Shown: positions 46,291 to 58,989 of the stretch, piece by piece | How positions within the stretch are numbered: position 1 is the stretch's first letter | Layout: every line of letters starts with the position of its first letter | Assembly (NCBI GenBank): GCA_964019135.1 | Contig: OZ025249.1 | Location: 1,798,001 to 1,862,000, forward strand | Origin: Arenicola marina | Taxonomy: Eukaryota > Annelida > Polychaeta > Arenicolidae | Length of the DNA stretch: 64,000 nucleotides | Direction: 5' to 3' | Notes under the pieces: model-generated | The model's input: only the letters and a program-made list of their open reading frames with translations | The model's database searches: none | What the model was told of the DNA's origin: nothing | Made by a program: the position numbers and the translations under genes

Positions 46291-49200
46291 AGATGGTAAC
46301 TTGCGTAAACTATTCTTTACAGTAGTATGCATTACGATTTGAGATGGTCCCAGCACCATTACTGTCACAGTAGATATACTTGAGATGGCCCCCACCACCA
46401 TTGTCACAGTAGTATGACTTGAGATGGTCCCCAGGACCACTGCTCTCACAGTATTAGGACTTGAGATGGTCCCCTGCACCACTGCTCTCACAGTAGTAGG
46501 ACTTGAGATGGCCCCCACCATTAATGTCACAGTAGTATGACTTGAGATGGTCCCCAGCACCACTGTCACGGTAGTATGGTTTGAGAGGGTCCCTATCACA
46601 GTAGTATGGTTTGAGATGGTCCCTGTCACAGTAGTATGGTTTGAGATGGTCCCCACCACTACAGTCACAGTAGTAGGACTTGAGATGGACCCCAGCACCA
46701 CTGCTGTCACAGTAGTATGGTTTGAGAGGGTCTCTATTACAGCAGCATGGTTTGAGATGGTACCTGTCACAGTAGTATGGTTTGAGAGGGTCCCTATTAC
46801 AGTAGTATGGTTTGAGATGGTCCCTGTCACAGTAGTATGGTTTGAGATGGTCCCTATCACAGTAGTATGGTTTGAGATGGTCCCTATCACAGTAGTATGG
46901 TTTGAGATGGTCCCCACCACTACAGTCACAGTAGTATGACTTGAGATGGACCCCAGCACCACTGCTGTCACAGTAGTATGGTTTGAGATGGTCCCCACCA
47001 CTACAGTCACAGTAGTATGACTTGAGATGGACCCCAGCACCACTGCTGTCACAGTAGTATGGTTTGAGAGGGTCCCTGTCACAGTAGTATGGTTTGAAAT
47101 GGTCCCCACCACTACAGTCACAGTAGTATGACTTGAGATGGACCCCAGCACCACTGCTGTCACAGTAGTATGGTTTGAGAGGGTCCCTGTCACAGTAGTA
47201 TGGTTTGAGATGGTCCCCACCACTACAATCACAATAGTATGACTTGAGATGGACCCCAGCACCACTGCTGTCACGGTAGTATGATTTGAGAGGGTCCCTA
47301 TTACAGTAGTATGGTTTGAGATGGTCCCTGTCACAGTAGTATGGTTTGAGATGGTTCCTATTACAGTAGTATGGTTTGAGATGGTCCCTGTCACAGTAGT
47401 ATGGTTTGAGATGGTTCCTATGGTTTGAGATGGTCCCTATCACAGTAGTATGGTTTGAGATGATCCCTGTCACAGTAGTATGCTTTGAGATGGTCCCCAC
47501 CACTACAGTCACAGTAGTATGACTTCAGATGGACCCCAGCACCACTGCTGTCACAGTAGTATGGTTTGAGAGGGTCCCTATCACAGTAGTATGGTTTGAG
47601 ATGGTCCCTATTACAGTAGTATGGTTTGAGATGGTCACTGTCACAGTAGTATGGTTTGAGATGGTTCCTATTACAGTAGTATGGTTTGAGATGGTCCCTA
47701 TCACAGTAGTATGGTTTGAGATGATCCCTATCACAGTAGTATGGTTTGAGATGGTCCCTATTACAGTAGTATGGTTTGAGATGGTCCCTGTCACAGTAGT
47801 ATGGTTTGAGATGGTTCCTATGGTTTGAGATGGTCCCTATCACAGTAGTATGGTTTGAGAAGGTCCCTGTCACAGTAGTATGGTTTGAGATGATCCCTGT
47901 CACAGTAGTATGGTTTGAGATGGTCACTGTCACAGTAGTATGGTTTGAGATGGTCCCTGTCACAGAAGTATGGTTTGAGATGGTCCCCACCACTACAGTC
48001 ACAGTAGTAGGACTTGAGATGGACCCCAGCACCACTGCTGTCACAGTAGTATGGTTTGAGAGGGTCCCTATCACAGTAGTATGGTTTGAGAGGGTCCCTG
48101 TCACAGTAGTATGACTTGAGATGGTCCCCACCACTACAGTCACAGTAGTATGACTTGAGATGGACCCCAGCACCACTGCTGTCACAGTAGTATGGTTTGA
48201 GAGGGTCCCTATCACAGTAGTATGGTTTGAGAGGGTCCCTGTCACAGTAGTATGACTTGAGATGGTCCCCACCACTACAGTCACAGTAGTATGACTTGAG
48301 ATGGACCCCAGCACCACTGCTGTCACAGTAGTATGGTTTGAGAGGGTCCCTGTCACAGTAGTATGACTTGAGATGGTCCCCACCACTAGTCACAGTAGTA
48401 TGACTTGAGATGGACCCCAGCACCACTGCTGTCACAGTAGTATGGTTTGAGATGGTCCCTGTCACAGTAGTATGACTTGAGATGGTCCCCACCACTACAG
48501 TCACAGTAGTAGGACTTGAGATGGACCCCAGCACCACTGCTGTCACAGTAGTATGGTTTGAGAGGGTCCCTATCACAGTAGTATGGTTTGAGAGGGTCCC
48601 TGTCACAGTAGTATGACTTGAGATGGTCCCCACCACTACAGTCACAGTAGTATGACTTGAGATGGACCCCAGCACCACTGCTGTCACAGTAGTATGGTTT
48701 GAGAGGGTCCCTATCACAGTAGTATGGTTTGAGAGGGTCCCTGTCACAGTAGTATGACTTGAGATGGTCCCCACCACTACAGTCACAGTAGTATGACTTG
48801 AGATGGACCCCAGCACCACTGCTGTCACAGTAGTATGGTTTGAGAGGGTCCCTGTCACAGTAGTATGACTTGAGATGGTCCCCACCACTAGTCACAGTAG
48901 TATGACTTGAGATGGACCCCAGCACCACTGCTGTCACAGTAGTATGGTTTGAGATGGTCCCTGTCACAGTAGTATGACTTGAGATGGTCCCCACCACTAC
49001 AGTCACAGTAGTATGACTTGAGATGGACCCCAGCACCACTGCTGTCACAGTAGTATGGTTTGAGAGGGTCCCTATTACAGTGGTATGGTTTGAGATGGTC
49101 CCTGTCACAGTAGTATGACTTGAGATGGACCCCAGCACCACTGCTGTCACAGTAGTATGGTTTGAGAGGGTCCCTATTACAGTGGTATGGTTTGAGAGGG

Positions 49201-51016
49201 TCCCTGTCACAGTAGTATGGTTTGAGATGGTCCCCACCACTACAATCACAGTAGTATGACTTGAGATGGACCCTATTACAGTAGTATGGTTTGAGATGGT
49301 CCCTGTCACAGTAGTATGGTTTGAGATGGTTCCTATTACAGTAGTATGGTTTGAGATGGTCCCTATCACAGTAGTATGGTTTAATATGGTCCCCACCACT
49401 ACAGTCACAGTAGTATGACTTGAGATGGACCCCAGCACCACTGCTGTCACAGTAGTATGGTTTGAGAGGGTCCCTATTACAGTAGTATGGTTTGAGATGG
49501 TCCCTGTCACAGTACTATGGTTTGAGATGGTCCCTGTCACAGTAGTATGGTTTGAGATGGTCCCTATCACAGTAGTATGGTTTAATATGGTCCCCACCAC
49601 TACAGTCACAGTAGTATGACTTGAGATGGACCCCAGCACCACTGCTGTCACAGTAGTATGGTTTGAGAGGGTCCCTATTACAGTAGTATGGTTTGAGATG
49701 GTCCCTGTCACAGTACTATGGTTTGAGATGGTCCCTGTCACAGTAGTATGGTTTGAGATGGTCCCAATCACAGTAGTATGGTTTGAGATGGTCCCAATCA
49801 CTAGTATGGTTTGAGATGGTCACTGTCACAGTAGTATGGTTTGAGATGGTCACTGTCACAGTAGTATGGTTTGAGATGGTCCCTGTCACAGTAGTATGGC
49901 TTGAGATGGTCCCTGTCACAGTAGTATGGTTTGAGATGGTCCCTGTCACGGTAGTATGGTTTGAGATGGTCCCTGTCACAGTAGTATGGTTTGAGATGGT
50001 CCCTGTCACAGTAGTATGGTTTGAGATGGTCCCTGTCACAGTAGTATGGTTTGAGATGGTCCCAATCACAGTAGTATGGTTTGAGATGGTCCCAATCACT
50101 AGTATGGTTTGAGATGGTCACTGTCACAGTAGTATGGTTTGAGATGGTCCCTGTCACAGTAGTATGGTTTGAGATGGTCCCTATCACAGTAGTATGGTTT
50201 GAGATGGTCCCTGTCACAGTAGTATGGTTTGAGATGGTCCCCACCACTACAGTCACAGTAGTATGACTTGAGATGGACCCCAGCACCACTGTCACAGTAG
50301 TATGGTTTGAGATGGTCCCTGTCACAGTAGTATGACTTGAGATGGACCCCAGCACCACTGCTATCACAGTAGTATGGTTTGAGATGGTCCCTGTCACAGT
50401 AGTATGACTTGAGATGGACCCCAGCACCACTGCTGTCACAGTAGTATGGTTTGAGATGGTCCCTGTCACAGTAGTATGACTTGAGATGGACCCCAGCACC
50501 ACTGCTATCACAGTAGAATGGTTTGAGAGGGTCCCTATTACAGTAGTATGGTTTGAGATGGTCCCTGTCACAGTACTATGGTTTGAGATGGTCCCTGTCA
50601 CAGTAGTATGGTTTGAGATGGTCCCAATCACAGTAGTATGGTTTGAGATGGTCCCTGTCACAGTAGTATGGTTTGAGATGGTCCCTGTCACAGTAGTATG
50701 GTTTGAGATGGTCCCTGTCACGGTAGTATGGTTTGAGATGGTCCCTGACACGGTAGTATGGTTTGAGATGGTCCCTGTCACTGTAGTATGGTTTGAGATG
50801 GTCCCTGTCACGGTAGTATGGTTTGAGATGGTCCCTGTCACATTAGTATGACTTGAGATGGACCCCAGCACCACTGCTGTCACAGTAGTATGGTTTGAGA
50901 TGGTCCCTGTCACAGTACTATTGTTTGAGATGGTCCCTGTTACAGTAGTATGGTTTGAGATGGTCCCTGTCACAGTAGTATGGTTTGAGATGGTCCCTGT
51001 CACAGTACTATGACTT

Positions 51017-51114
51017 GAAATGAAATGAAATGTTGGTGTTTTAGGCCACTTTTGTGCACATACAGGCTAAATTGGGCCAAGGAACCTCCCGGGACGATGG
51101 AGGATGAAGGAATG
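51017..51114 (-). mobile_element. SINE 3' fragment inside the 30-bp array
   Basis: AAATGAAATGTTGGTGTTTT AGGCCACTTTTGTGCACATA and onward to GAGGATGAAGGAATGG match the body and tail of the SINE at 33119-33304, without the tRNA-like head. 5'-truncated copy. Confidence 0.85.
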
Positions 51115-52255
51115 GTAGTATGACTTGAGATGGACCCCAGCACCACTGCTATCACAGTAGTATGGTTTGAGAGGGTCCCTATTACAGTAGTATGGTTTGA
51201 GATGGTCACTGTCACAGTAGTATGGTTTGAGATGGTCACTGTCACAGTAGTATGGTTTGAGATGGTCCCTGTCACAGTACTATGGTTTGAGATGGTCCCT
51301 GTCACAGTAGTATGGTTTGAGATGGTCCCTGTCACGGTAGTATGGTTTGAGATGGTCCCAATCACTAGTATGGTTTGAGATGGTCCCTGTCACAGTAGTA
51401 TGGTTTGAGATGGTCCCTATCACAGTAGTATGGTTTAATATGGTCCCCACCACTACAGTCACAGTAGTATGACTTGAGATGGACCCCAGCACCACTGCTG
51501 TCACAGTAGTATGGTTTGAGATGGTCCCTGTCACAGTAGTATGACTTGAGATGGACCCCAGCACCACTGCTATCACAGTAGTATGGTTTGAGATGGTCCC
51601 TGTCACAGTAGTATGACTTGAGATGGACCCCAGCACCACTGCTGTCACAGTAGTATGGTTTGAGATGGTCCCTGTCACAGTAGTATGACTTGAGATGGAC
51701 CCCAGCACCACTGCTATCACAGTAGTATGGTTTGAGAGGGTCCCTATTACAGTAGTATGGTTTGAGATGGTCCCTGTCACAGTACTATGGTTTGAGATGG
51801 TCCCTGTCACAGTAGTATGGTTTGAGATGGTCCCAATCACAGTAGTATGGTTTGAGATGGTCCCAATCACTAGTATGGTTTGAGATGGTCACTGTCACAG
51901 TAGTATGGTTTGAGATGGTCCCTGTCACAGTAGTATGGTTTGAGATGGTCCCTGTCACGGTAGTATGGTTTGAGATGGTCCCTGACACGGTAGTATGGTT
52001 TGAGATGGTCCCTGTCACTGTAGTATGGTTTGAGATGGTCCCTGTCACGGTAGTATGGTTTGAGATGGTCCCTGTCACAGTAGTATGACTTGAGATGGAC
52101 CCCAGCACCACTGCTGTCACAGTAGTATGGTTTGAGATGGTCCCTGTCACAGTACTATTGTTTGAGATGGTCCCTGTTACAGTAGTATGGTTTGAGATGG
52201 TCCCTGTCACAGTAGTATGGTTTGAGATGGTCCCTGTCACAGTACTATGACTTGA

Positions 52256-52351
52256 AATGAAATGAAATGTTGGTGTTTTAGGCCACTTTTGTGCACATAC
52301 AGGCTAAATTGGGCCAAGGAACCTCCCGGGACGATGAAGGATGAAGGAATG
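52256..52351 (-). mobile_element. SINE 3' fragment, copy 2
   Basis: Same fragment and same flanking repeat units as at 51017, differing at GATGAAGG versus GATGGAGG. It was amplified together with its flanks and is not an independent insertion. Confidence 0.85.
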
Positions 52352-53585
52352 GTAGTATGACTTGAGATGGACCCCAGCACCACTGCTATCACAGTAGTAT
52401 GGTTTGAGAGGGTCCCTATTACAGTAGTATGGTTTGAGATGGTCCCTGTCACAGTACTATGGTTTGAGATGGTCCCTGTCACAGTAGTATGGTTTGAGAT
52501 GGTCCCAATCACAGTAGTATGGTTTGAGATGGTCCCAATCACTAGTATGGTTTGAGATGGTCACTGTCACAGTAGTATGGTTTGAGATGGTCCCTGTCAC
52601 GGTAGAATGGTTTGAGATGGTCCCTGTCACAGTAGTATGGCTTGAGATGATCCCTGTCACACTAGTATGGTTTGAGATGGTCCCTGTCACAGTAGTATGG
52701 TTTGAGATGATCCCTGTCACACTAGTATGGTTTGAGATGGTCCCTGTCACAGTAGTCTGGTTTGAGATGGTCCCTGTCACAGTAGTATGGTTTGAGATGG
52801 TCCCTGTCACAGTAGTATGGTTTCAGATGGTCCCTGTCACAGTAGTATGGTTTGAGATGGTCCCTGTCACAGTAGTATGGTTTGAGATGGTCGCTGTCAC
52901 AGTAGTATGGTTTGAGATGGTCCCTGTCACAGTAGTATGGTTTGAGATGGTCCCTGTCACAGTAGTATGGTTTGAGATGGTCCCTGTCACAGTAGCATGG
53001 TTTGAGATGGTCCCTGTCACAGTAGTATGGCTTGAGATGATCCCTGTCACACTAGTATGGTTTGAGATGGTCACTGTCACACTAGTATGGTTTGAGATGG
53101 TCCCTGTCACAGTACTATGGTTTGAGATGGTCCCTGTCACAGTAGTATGGTTTGAGATGGTCCCAATCACAGTAGTATGGTTTGAGATGGTCCCAATCAC
53201 TAGTATGGTTTGAGATGGTCACTGTCACAGTAGTATGGTTTGAGATGGTCCCTGTCACAGTAGTATGGTTTGAGATGGTCCCTGTCACGGTAGTATGGTT
53301 TGAGATGGTCCCTGACACGGTAGTATGGTTTGAGATGGTCCCTGTCACTGTAGTATGGTTTGAGATGGTCCCTGTCACGGTAGTATGGTTTGAGATGGTC
53401 CCTGTCACAGTAGTATGACTTGAGATGGACCCCAGCACCACTGCTGTCACAGTAGTATGGTTTGAGATGGTCCCTGTCACAGTACTATTGTTTGAGATGG
53501 TCCCTGTTACAGTAGTATGGTTTGAGATGGTCCCTGTCACAGTAGTATGGTTTGAGATGGTCCCTGTCACAGTACTATGACTTGA

Positions 53586-53681
53586 AATGAAATGAAATGT
53601 TGGTGTTTTAGGCCACTTTTGTGCACATACAGGCTAAATTGGGCCAAGGAACCTCCCGGGACGATGAAGGATGAAGGAATG
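53586..53681 (-). mobile_element. SINE 3' fragment, copy 3
   Basis: Identical context to copy 2 at an offset of 1330 bp, so it was carried by the higher-order duplication of the 30-bp array. Confidence 0.85.
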
Positions 53682-55166
53682 GTAGTATGACTTGAGATGG
53701 ACCCCAGCACCACTGCTATCACAGTAGTATGGTTTGAGAGGGTCCCTATTACAGTAGTATGGTTTGAGATGGTCCCTGTCACAGTACTATGGTTTGAGAT
53801 GGTCCCTGTCACAGTAGTATGGTTTGAGATGGTCCCAATCACAGTAGTATGGTTTGAGATGGTCCCAATCACTAGTATGGTTTGAGATGGTCACTGTCAC
53901 AGTAGTATGGTTTGAGATGGTCCCTGTCACGGTAGAATGGTTTGAGATGGTCCCTGTCACAGTAGTATGGCTTGAGATGATCCCTGTCACACTAGTATGG
54001 TTTGAGATGGTCCCTGTCACAGTAGTATGGTTTGAGATGATCCCTGTCACACTAGTATGGTTTGAGATGGTCCCTGTCACAGTAGTCTGGTTTGAGATGG
54101 TCCCTGTCACAGTAGTATGGTTTGAGATGGTCCCTGTCACAGTAGTATGGTTTCAGATGGTCCCTGTCACAGTAGTATGGTTTGAGATGGTCCCTGTCAC
54201 AGTAGTATGGTTTGAGATGGTCGCTGTCACAGTAGTATGGTTTGAGATGGTCCCTGTCACAGTAGTATGGTTTGAGATGGTCCCTGTCACAGTAGTATGG
54301 TTTGAGATGGTCCCTGTCACAGTAGCATGGTTTGAGATGGTCCCTGTCACAGTAGTATGGCTTGAGATGATCCCTGTCACACTAGTATGGTTTGAGATGG
54401 TCACTGTCACACTAGTATGGTTTGAGATGGTCCCTGTCACAGTAGTATGGTTTGAGATGGTCACTGTCACAGTAGTATGGTTTGAGATGGTCCCTGTCAC
54501 AGTAGTATGGTTTGAGATGGTCCCTGTCACAGTAGTATGGTTTGAGATGGTCCCTGTCACAGTAGTATGGTTTGAGATGATCCCTGTCACACTAGTATGG
54601 TTTGAGATGGTCCCTGTCAAAGTAGTATGGTTTGAGATGGTCCCTGTCACAGTAGTATGGTTTAAGATGGTCCCTGTCACAGTAGTATGGTTTGAAATGG
54701 TCCCTGTCACAGTAGTACGGTTTGAGATGGTCCCTGTCACAGTAGTATGGTTTGAGATGGTCCCTGTCACAGTAGTATGGTTTGAGATGGTCCCTGTCAC
54801 AGTAGTATGGTTTGCGATGGTCCCTGTCACAGTAGTATGGTTTGAGATGGTCCCTGTCACAGTAGTATGGTTTGCGATGGTCCCTGTCACAGTAGTATGG
54901 TTTGAGATGGTCCCTGTCACAGTAGTATGGTTTGAGATGGTCCCTGTCAAAGTAGTATGGTTTGAGATGGTCCCTGTCACAGTAGTATGGTTTGAGATGG
55001 TCCCTGTCACAGTAGTATGGTTTGAGATGGTCCCTGTCACAGTAGTATGGTTTGAGATGGTCCCTGTCACAGTAGTATGGTTTGAGATGGTCCCTGTCAC
55101 AGTAGTATGGTTTGAGATGGTCCCTGTCACAGTAGTATGGTTTGAGATGGTCCCTCGGGCTCGCAC

Positions 55167-55294
55167 CAGGTCCAGGTCGTCCTCGAGTGGTGGCGCCATC
55201 TTCAGGAGCTGCATGCCGTATGCCTTATCGTGACTGCACATGTAGTCGAACAGCTGCTGCCCGGAACTGTTCGTGTCGTCAATGGTTACGGTGT
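55167..55294 (-). CDS. SZT2: SZT2 internal exon (about 42 codons)
   Basis: The - strand acceptor is ATGTTGTGTTGCAG before 55294. The first two bases complete Asp from the exon at 56665, then TVTIDDTNSSGQQLFDYMCS HDKAYGMQLLKMAPPLEDDL DL. The pattern QLFDYM...AYGMQLLKM fits the remembered vertebrate [20 protein letters not shown]. The only donor compatible with the next exon's phase that I see is GACCTG/GTGCGA at 55167/55166, which is weak. The frame stays open past it, through VRARGTISNHTTVTG, into the 30-bp array, so the true exon end is uncertain. Confidence 0.8.
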
Positions 55295-55384
55295 CTGCAA
55301 CACAACATCAAGGTGGCTAACGAGCAACAGACGTTATGGAAACGCAAGAGTTATAAGGCTTCACAGACAGGGATAGCACACTAA

Positions 55385-56565
55385 ATACATCAGATCAGAT
55401 ACACCGAACCAGATACAGCGGACCAGATAGATCGGACCAGATAGATCGGACCAGATAGATCGGACCAGATACATCAGACCAGATACATCAGACCAGATAC
55501 ATCAGACCAGATACATCAGATCAGATACATCAGACCAGATACATCGGACCAGATACAGCGGACCAGATAGATTGGACCAGATAGATCGGACCAGATAGAT
55601 CAGACCAGATATATCAGACCAGATACATCAGACCAGATGCATCAGACCAAATACATCAGACCAGACAGGTCAGACCAGATACATCGGACCAGAAACAGCG
55701 GACCAGATACAGCGGACCAGATAGATCGGACCAGATAGATCGGACCAGATAGATCGGACCAGATACATCAGACCAGATACATCAGACCAGATACATCAGA
55801 CCAGATACATCAGATCAGATACATCAGACCAGATACATCGGACCAGATACAGCGGACCAGATAGATTGGACCAGATAGATCGGACCAGATAGATCAGACC
55901 AGATATATCAGACCAGATACATCAGACCAGATGCATCAGACCAAATACATCAGACCAGACAGGTCAGACCAGATACATCGGACCAGAAACAGCGGACCAG
56001 ATACAGCGGACCAGATAGATCGGACCAGATAGATCGGATCAGATAGATCGGACCAGATAGATCGGACCAGATAGATCGGACCAGATACATCAGACCAGAT
56101 ACATCAGACCAGATACAGCGACCAGATACATCAGACCAGATAGGTCAGACCAGATACATCGGACCAGAAACATCGGACCAGATAGAGGCGGACCAGATAG
56201 ATCGGACCAGATAGATCGGACCAGATACATCAGACCAGATACATCAGACCAGATACAGCGACCAGATACATCAGACCAGATAGGTCAGACCAGATACATC
56301 GGACCAGAAACATCGGACCAGATAGAGGCGGACCAGATAGATCGGACTAGATAGATCGGACCAGATATATCAGACCAGATACATCAGACCAGATACATCA
56401 GACCAACTACATCAGACCAGATAGATCAAACCAGGTAGATCAGACCAGATAGACCAGACCAGATACATCAGACCAGATACATCGGACCAGATACAGCGGA
56501 CCAGACAGATCAGACCAGATAGATCAGACCAGATACATCAGACCCAATATCTCAGACCAAGAGAT
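55385..56565. repeat. 14-bp minisatellite (ATCAGACCAGATAC)
   Basis: About 84 copies of ATCAGACCAGATAC / ATCGGACCAGATAG, with a duplicated block of 264 bp (about 55404-55667 and 55705-55990). It starts about 100 bp after the donor of the exon at 56665 in - strand sense. No splice consensus in the unit. No gene seen. Confidence 0.92.
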
Positions 56566-56664
56566 ATCGGCTTATGTATGACCGGATACTTTATACATAT
56601 TATATTTTAGTAAATTATAAATAATGATAAGCAAACTGAAAAGCAAACAGAAGTCAGTTCTAAC

Positions 56665-56881
56665 CTTCGTATATATAATTCCTTGCAAAGCTGGGCGCGT
56701 AGGAATACTGTTTGACGAAGTCTGTGAGGAGGCCGGTGACGTGGTAGTTAGGCTTGAGTGAGTGGGGGGCCGACCCCAGAACGTAGGACAGGACGGTCCT
56801 CAGGTGGTAGTCGTGGGTGAAGGAGTGGACGTGGGTCAGGTCTTTGGAGCGGTCACACTCGTCCGTAAACATCACCGCCAG
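56665..56881 (-). CDS. SZT2: SZT2 internal exon (72 codons)
   Basis: The - strand acceptor is ACTTCCCCCCTCAG before 56881 and the donor is GAAG/GTTAGA at 56665/56664. It starts in phase 0 with LAVMFTDECDRSKDLTHVHS FTHDYHLRTVLSYVLG. It continues LKPNYHVTGLLTDFVKQY and ends FARNYIYE plus one base. The HSFTHDYHLR...YHVTGLLTDF...FARNYIYE series matches the remembered vertebrate LHSFSYDFHLR...FGRNHIYQ region of SZT2. The donor has T at +3, which is off consensus. Confidence 0.9.
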
Positions 56882-56929
56882 CTGAGGGGGGAAGTAGCAT
56901 GGTAACATGGAGCCCACTGGGGGCTATGG

Positions 56930-58720
56930 GTACTTAAGATTAGGTGCTAAGTAGACTGGGTACTTAAGGTGGGGTGTTAAGACTACGTACGTTAGGGTTG
57001 ATGGACTTGGCCTCGGGCATGCTGGGTACTTAATGTGGGGTTGTCAAGGTTACGTTCGCTGGGATTGACGGACTTGGCCTCGGGCATGCTGGGTACTTAA
57101 GGTGGTGTTTTTAAGGCTACGTACGTTAGGGTTGACGGACTTGGCCTCGGGCATGCTGGGTACTTAAGGTAGGGTTGTCAAGGTTACGTTCGCTGGGGTT
57201 GACAGACTTGGCCTCAGGCACACTGGGTACTTAAGGTGGAGTGTTAAGGCTACGTACGTTAGGGTTGACGGACTTGGCCTCGGGCATGCTGGGTACTTAA
57301 GGTGGGGTTGCCAAGGTTACGTTCGCTGGGGTTGACGGACTTGGCCTCGGGCAGACTGGGTACTTAAGGTGGTGTTTTTAAGGCTACGTACGTTAGGGTT
57401 GACGGACTTGGCCTCGGGCATGCTGGGTACTTTAGGTGGGGTGTTAAGGCTACGTACGTTATTGTTGACGTACTTGGCCTCGGGCAGACTGGGTACTTAA
57501 GGTAGGGTTGTCAAGGTTACGTTCGCTGGGGTTGACGGACTTGGCCTCATGCACACTGGGTACTTAAGGTGGAGTGTTAAGGCTACGTACGTTAGGGTTG
57601 ACGGACTTGGCCTCGGGCATGCTGGGTACTTAAGGTGGGGTTGCCAAGTTTACGTTCGCTGGGGTTGACGGACTTGGCCTCGGGCAGACTGGGTACTTTA
57701 GGTGGGGTGTTAAGGCTACGTACGTTAGGGTTGACGGACTTGGCCTCGGGCATGCTGGGTACTTAAGGTGGGGTTGTCAAGGTTACGTTCGCTGGGGTTG
57801 ACGGACTTGGCCTCGGGCAGACTGGGTACTTAAGGTGGTGTTTTTAAGGCTACGTACGTTAGGGTTGACGGACTTGGCCTCGGGCATGCTGGGTACTTTA
57901 GGTGGGGTGTTAAGGCTACGTACGTTATTGTTGACGTACTTGGCCTCGGGCAGACTGGGTACTTAAGGTAGGGTTGTCAAGGTTACGTTCGCTGGGGTTG
58001 ACGGACTTGGCCTCATGCACACTGGGTACTTAAGGTGGAGTGTTAAGGCTACGTACGTTAGGGTTGACGGACTTGGCCTCGGGCATGCTGGGTACTTAAG
58101 GTGGGGTTGCCAAGTTTACGTTCGCTGGGGTTGACGGACTTGGCCTCGGGCAGACTGGGTACTTTAGGTGGGGTGTTAAGGCTACGTACGTTAGGGTTGA
58201 CGGACTTGGCCTCGGGCATGCTGGGTACTTAAGGTGGGGTTGTCAAGGTTACGTTCGCTGGGGTTGACGGACTTGGCCTCGGGCAGACTGGGTACTTAAG
58301 ATGGGGTTTTAAGGCTACGTACGTTAGGGTTGACGGACTTGGCCTCAGGCATGCTGGGTACTTTAGGTGGGGTTGTCAAGGTTACGTTCGCTGGGGTTGA
58401 CGGACTTGGCCTCGGGCAGACTGGGTACTTAAGATGGGGTTTTAAGGCTACGTACGTTAGGGTTGACGGACTTGGCCTCAGGCATGCTGGGTACTTTAGG
58501 TGGGGTTGTCAAGGTTACGTACGTTAGGGTTGACGGACTTGGCCTCGGGCAGACTGGGTACTTAAGATGAGGTTTTAAGGCTACGTACGTTATTGTTGAC
58601 GGACTTGGCCTCAGGCATGCTGGGTACTTAAGATGGGGTGATAAGGTTACGTACGTTAGGGTTGACGGACTTGCCCTCGGGCAGACTGGGTACTTAAGAT
58701 GGGGTTTTAAGGCTACGTAC
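56930..58720 (-). repeat. 60-65 bp tandem copies of exon end plus donor
   Basis: About 28 copies of GTTGACGGACTTGGCCTCGG GCATGCTGGGTACTTAAGGT then GGGGTGTTAAGGCTACGTAC. On the - strand each carries about 30 bases of the end of the exon at 58721 (CTGCCCGAGGCCAAGTCCGT CAAC) and then AACGTACGTAGCC, the donor. Two alternating subtypes end AAC/GTACGT or AAC/GTAACC. Blocks recur at an offset of about 476 bp (57359 and 57835). Confidence 0.95.
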
Positions 58721-58943
58721 GTTATTGTTGACGGACTTGGCCTCGGGCAGACTGGAGGCAGACTCGAAGGCGTAGACGTGGACGCAGAAGTAGACGTCCG
58801 TGAAGCCCACTTCGATGAGGATGATTCCTCCCGGGAGCGTCTTCTGCAGGTAGGTGAAGTCCCCCCTAAGGCCCACCACCGGCTGACTCCGCACGTCCTC
58901 AGACTTCCGCCGGTCGCCGCTCCCCCGCGACCCCGACCGTGCC
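58721..58943 (-). CDS. SZT2: SZT2 internal exon (74 codons), first in window
   Basis: The - strand acceptor is GCTATTGGTTACAG before 58943 and the donor is AATAAC/GTACGT at 58721/58720. The first base completes a codon from an exon beyond the window. It then reads ARSGSRGSGDRRKSEDVRSQ and later GDFTYLQKTLPGGIILIEVG then FTDVYFCVHVYAFES, ending KSVNNN in phase 0. The GGIILIEVGF...YFCVHVYA strand pair resembles the vertebrate SZT2 segment preceding the HSF motif. The exon end is the template of the 60-65-bp array. Confidence 0.87.
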
Positions 58944-58989
58944 CTGTAACCAATAGCAACCACATCATTCCACACATCACAATTATTCA

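Larger units (their letters stand above)
46291..55155 (-). repeat. 30-bp minisatellite filling a 9.3-kb SZT2 intron, about 295 copies
   Basis: The unit is CACAGTAGTATGGTTTGAGA TGGTCCCTGT. A longer 'CCCCACCACTACAGT' type alternates with 'ACCCCAGCACCACTGCTGT' in the left half. The array abuts the exon at 55167 with no spacer. Homogeneous 30-bp units lie at the exon-proximal right end and mixed types to the left. Higher-order copies are evident: 52237-53566 repeats from 53567 (offset 1330 bp). The period is ten codons, so frames of 300-470 codons are open on both strands. Confidence 0.95.

Noticed and set aside
46267..55241. Frames of 300-475 codons made of GTISNHTTVT and VPVTVVWFEM
   Set aside because: Artefacts of the 30-bp intronic array; both strands are open over the same bases.
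55142..55384. + strand frame across the SZT2 exon at 55167
   Set aside because: Shadow of the - strand SZT2 exon, which has homology and splice-phase support.
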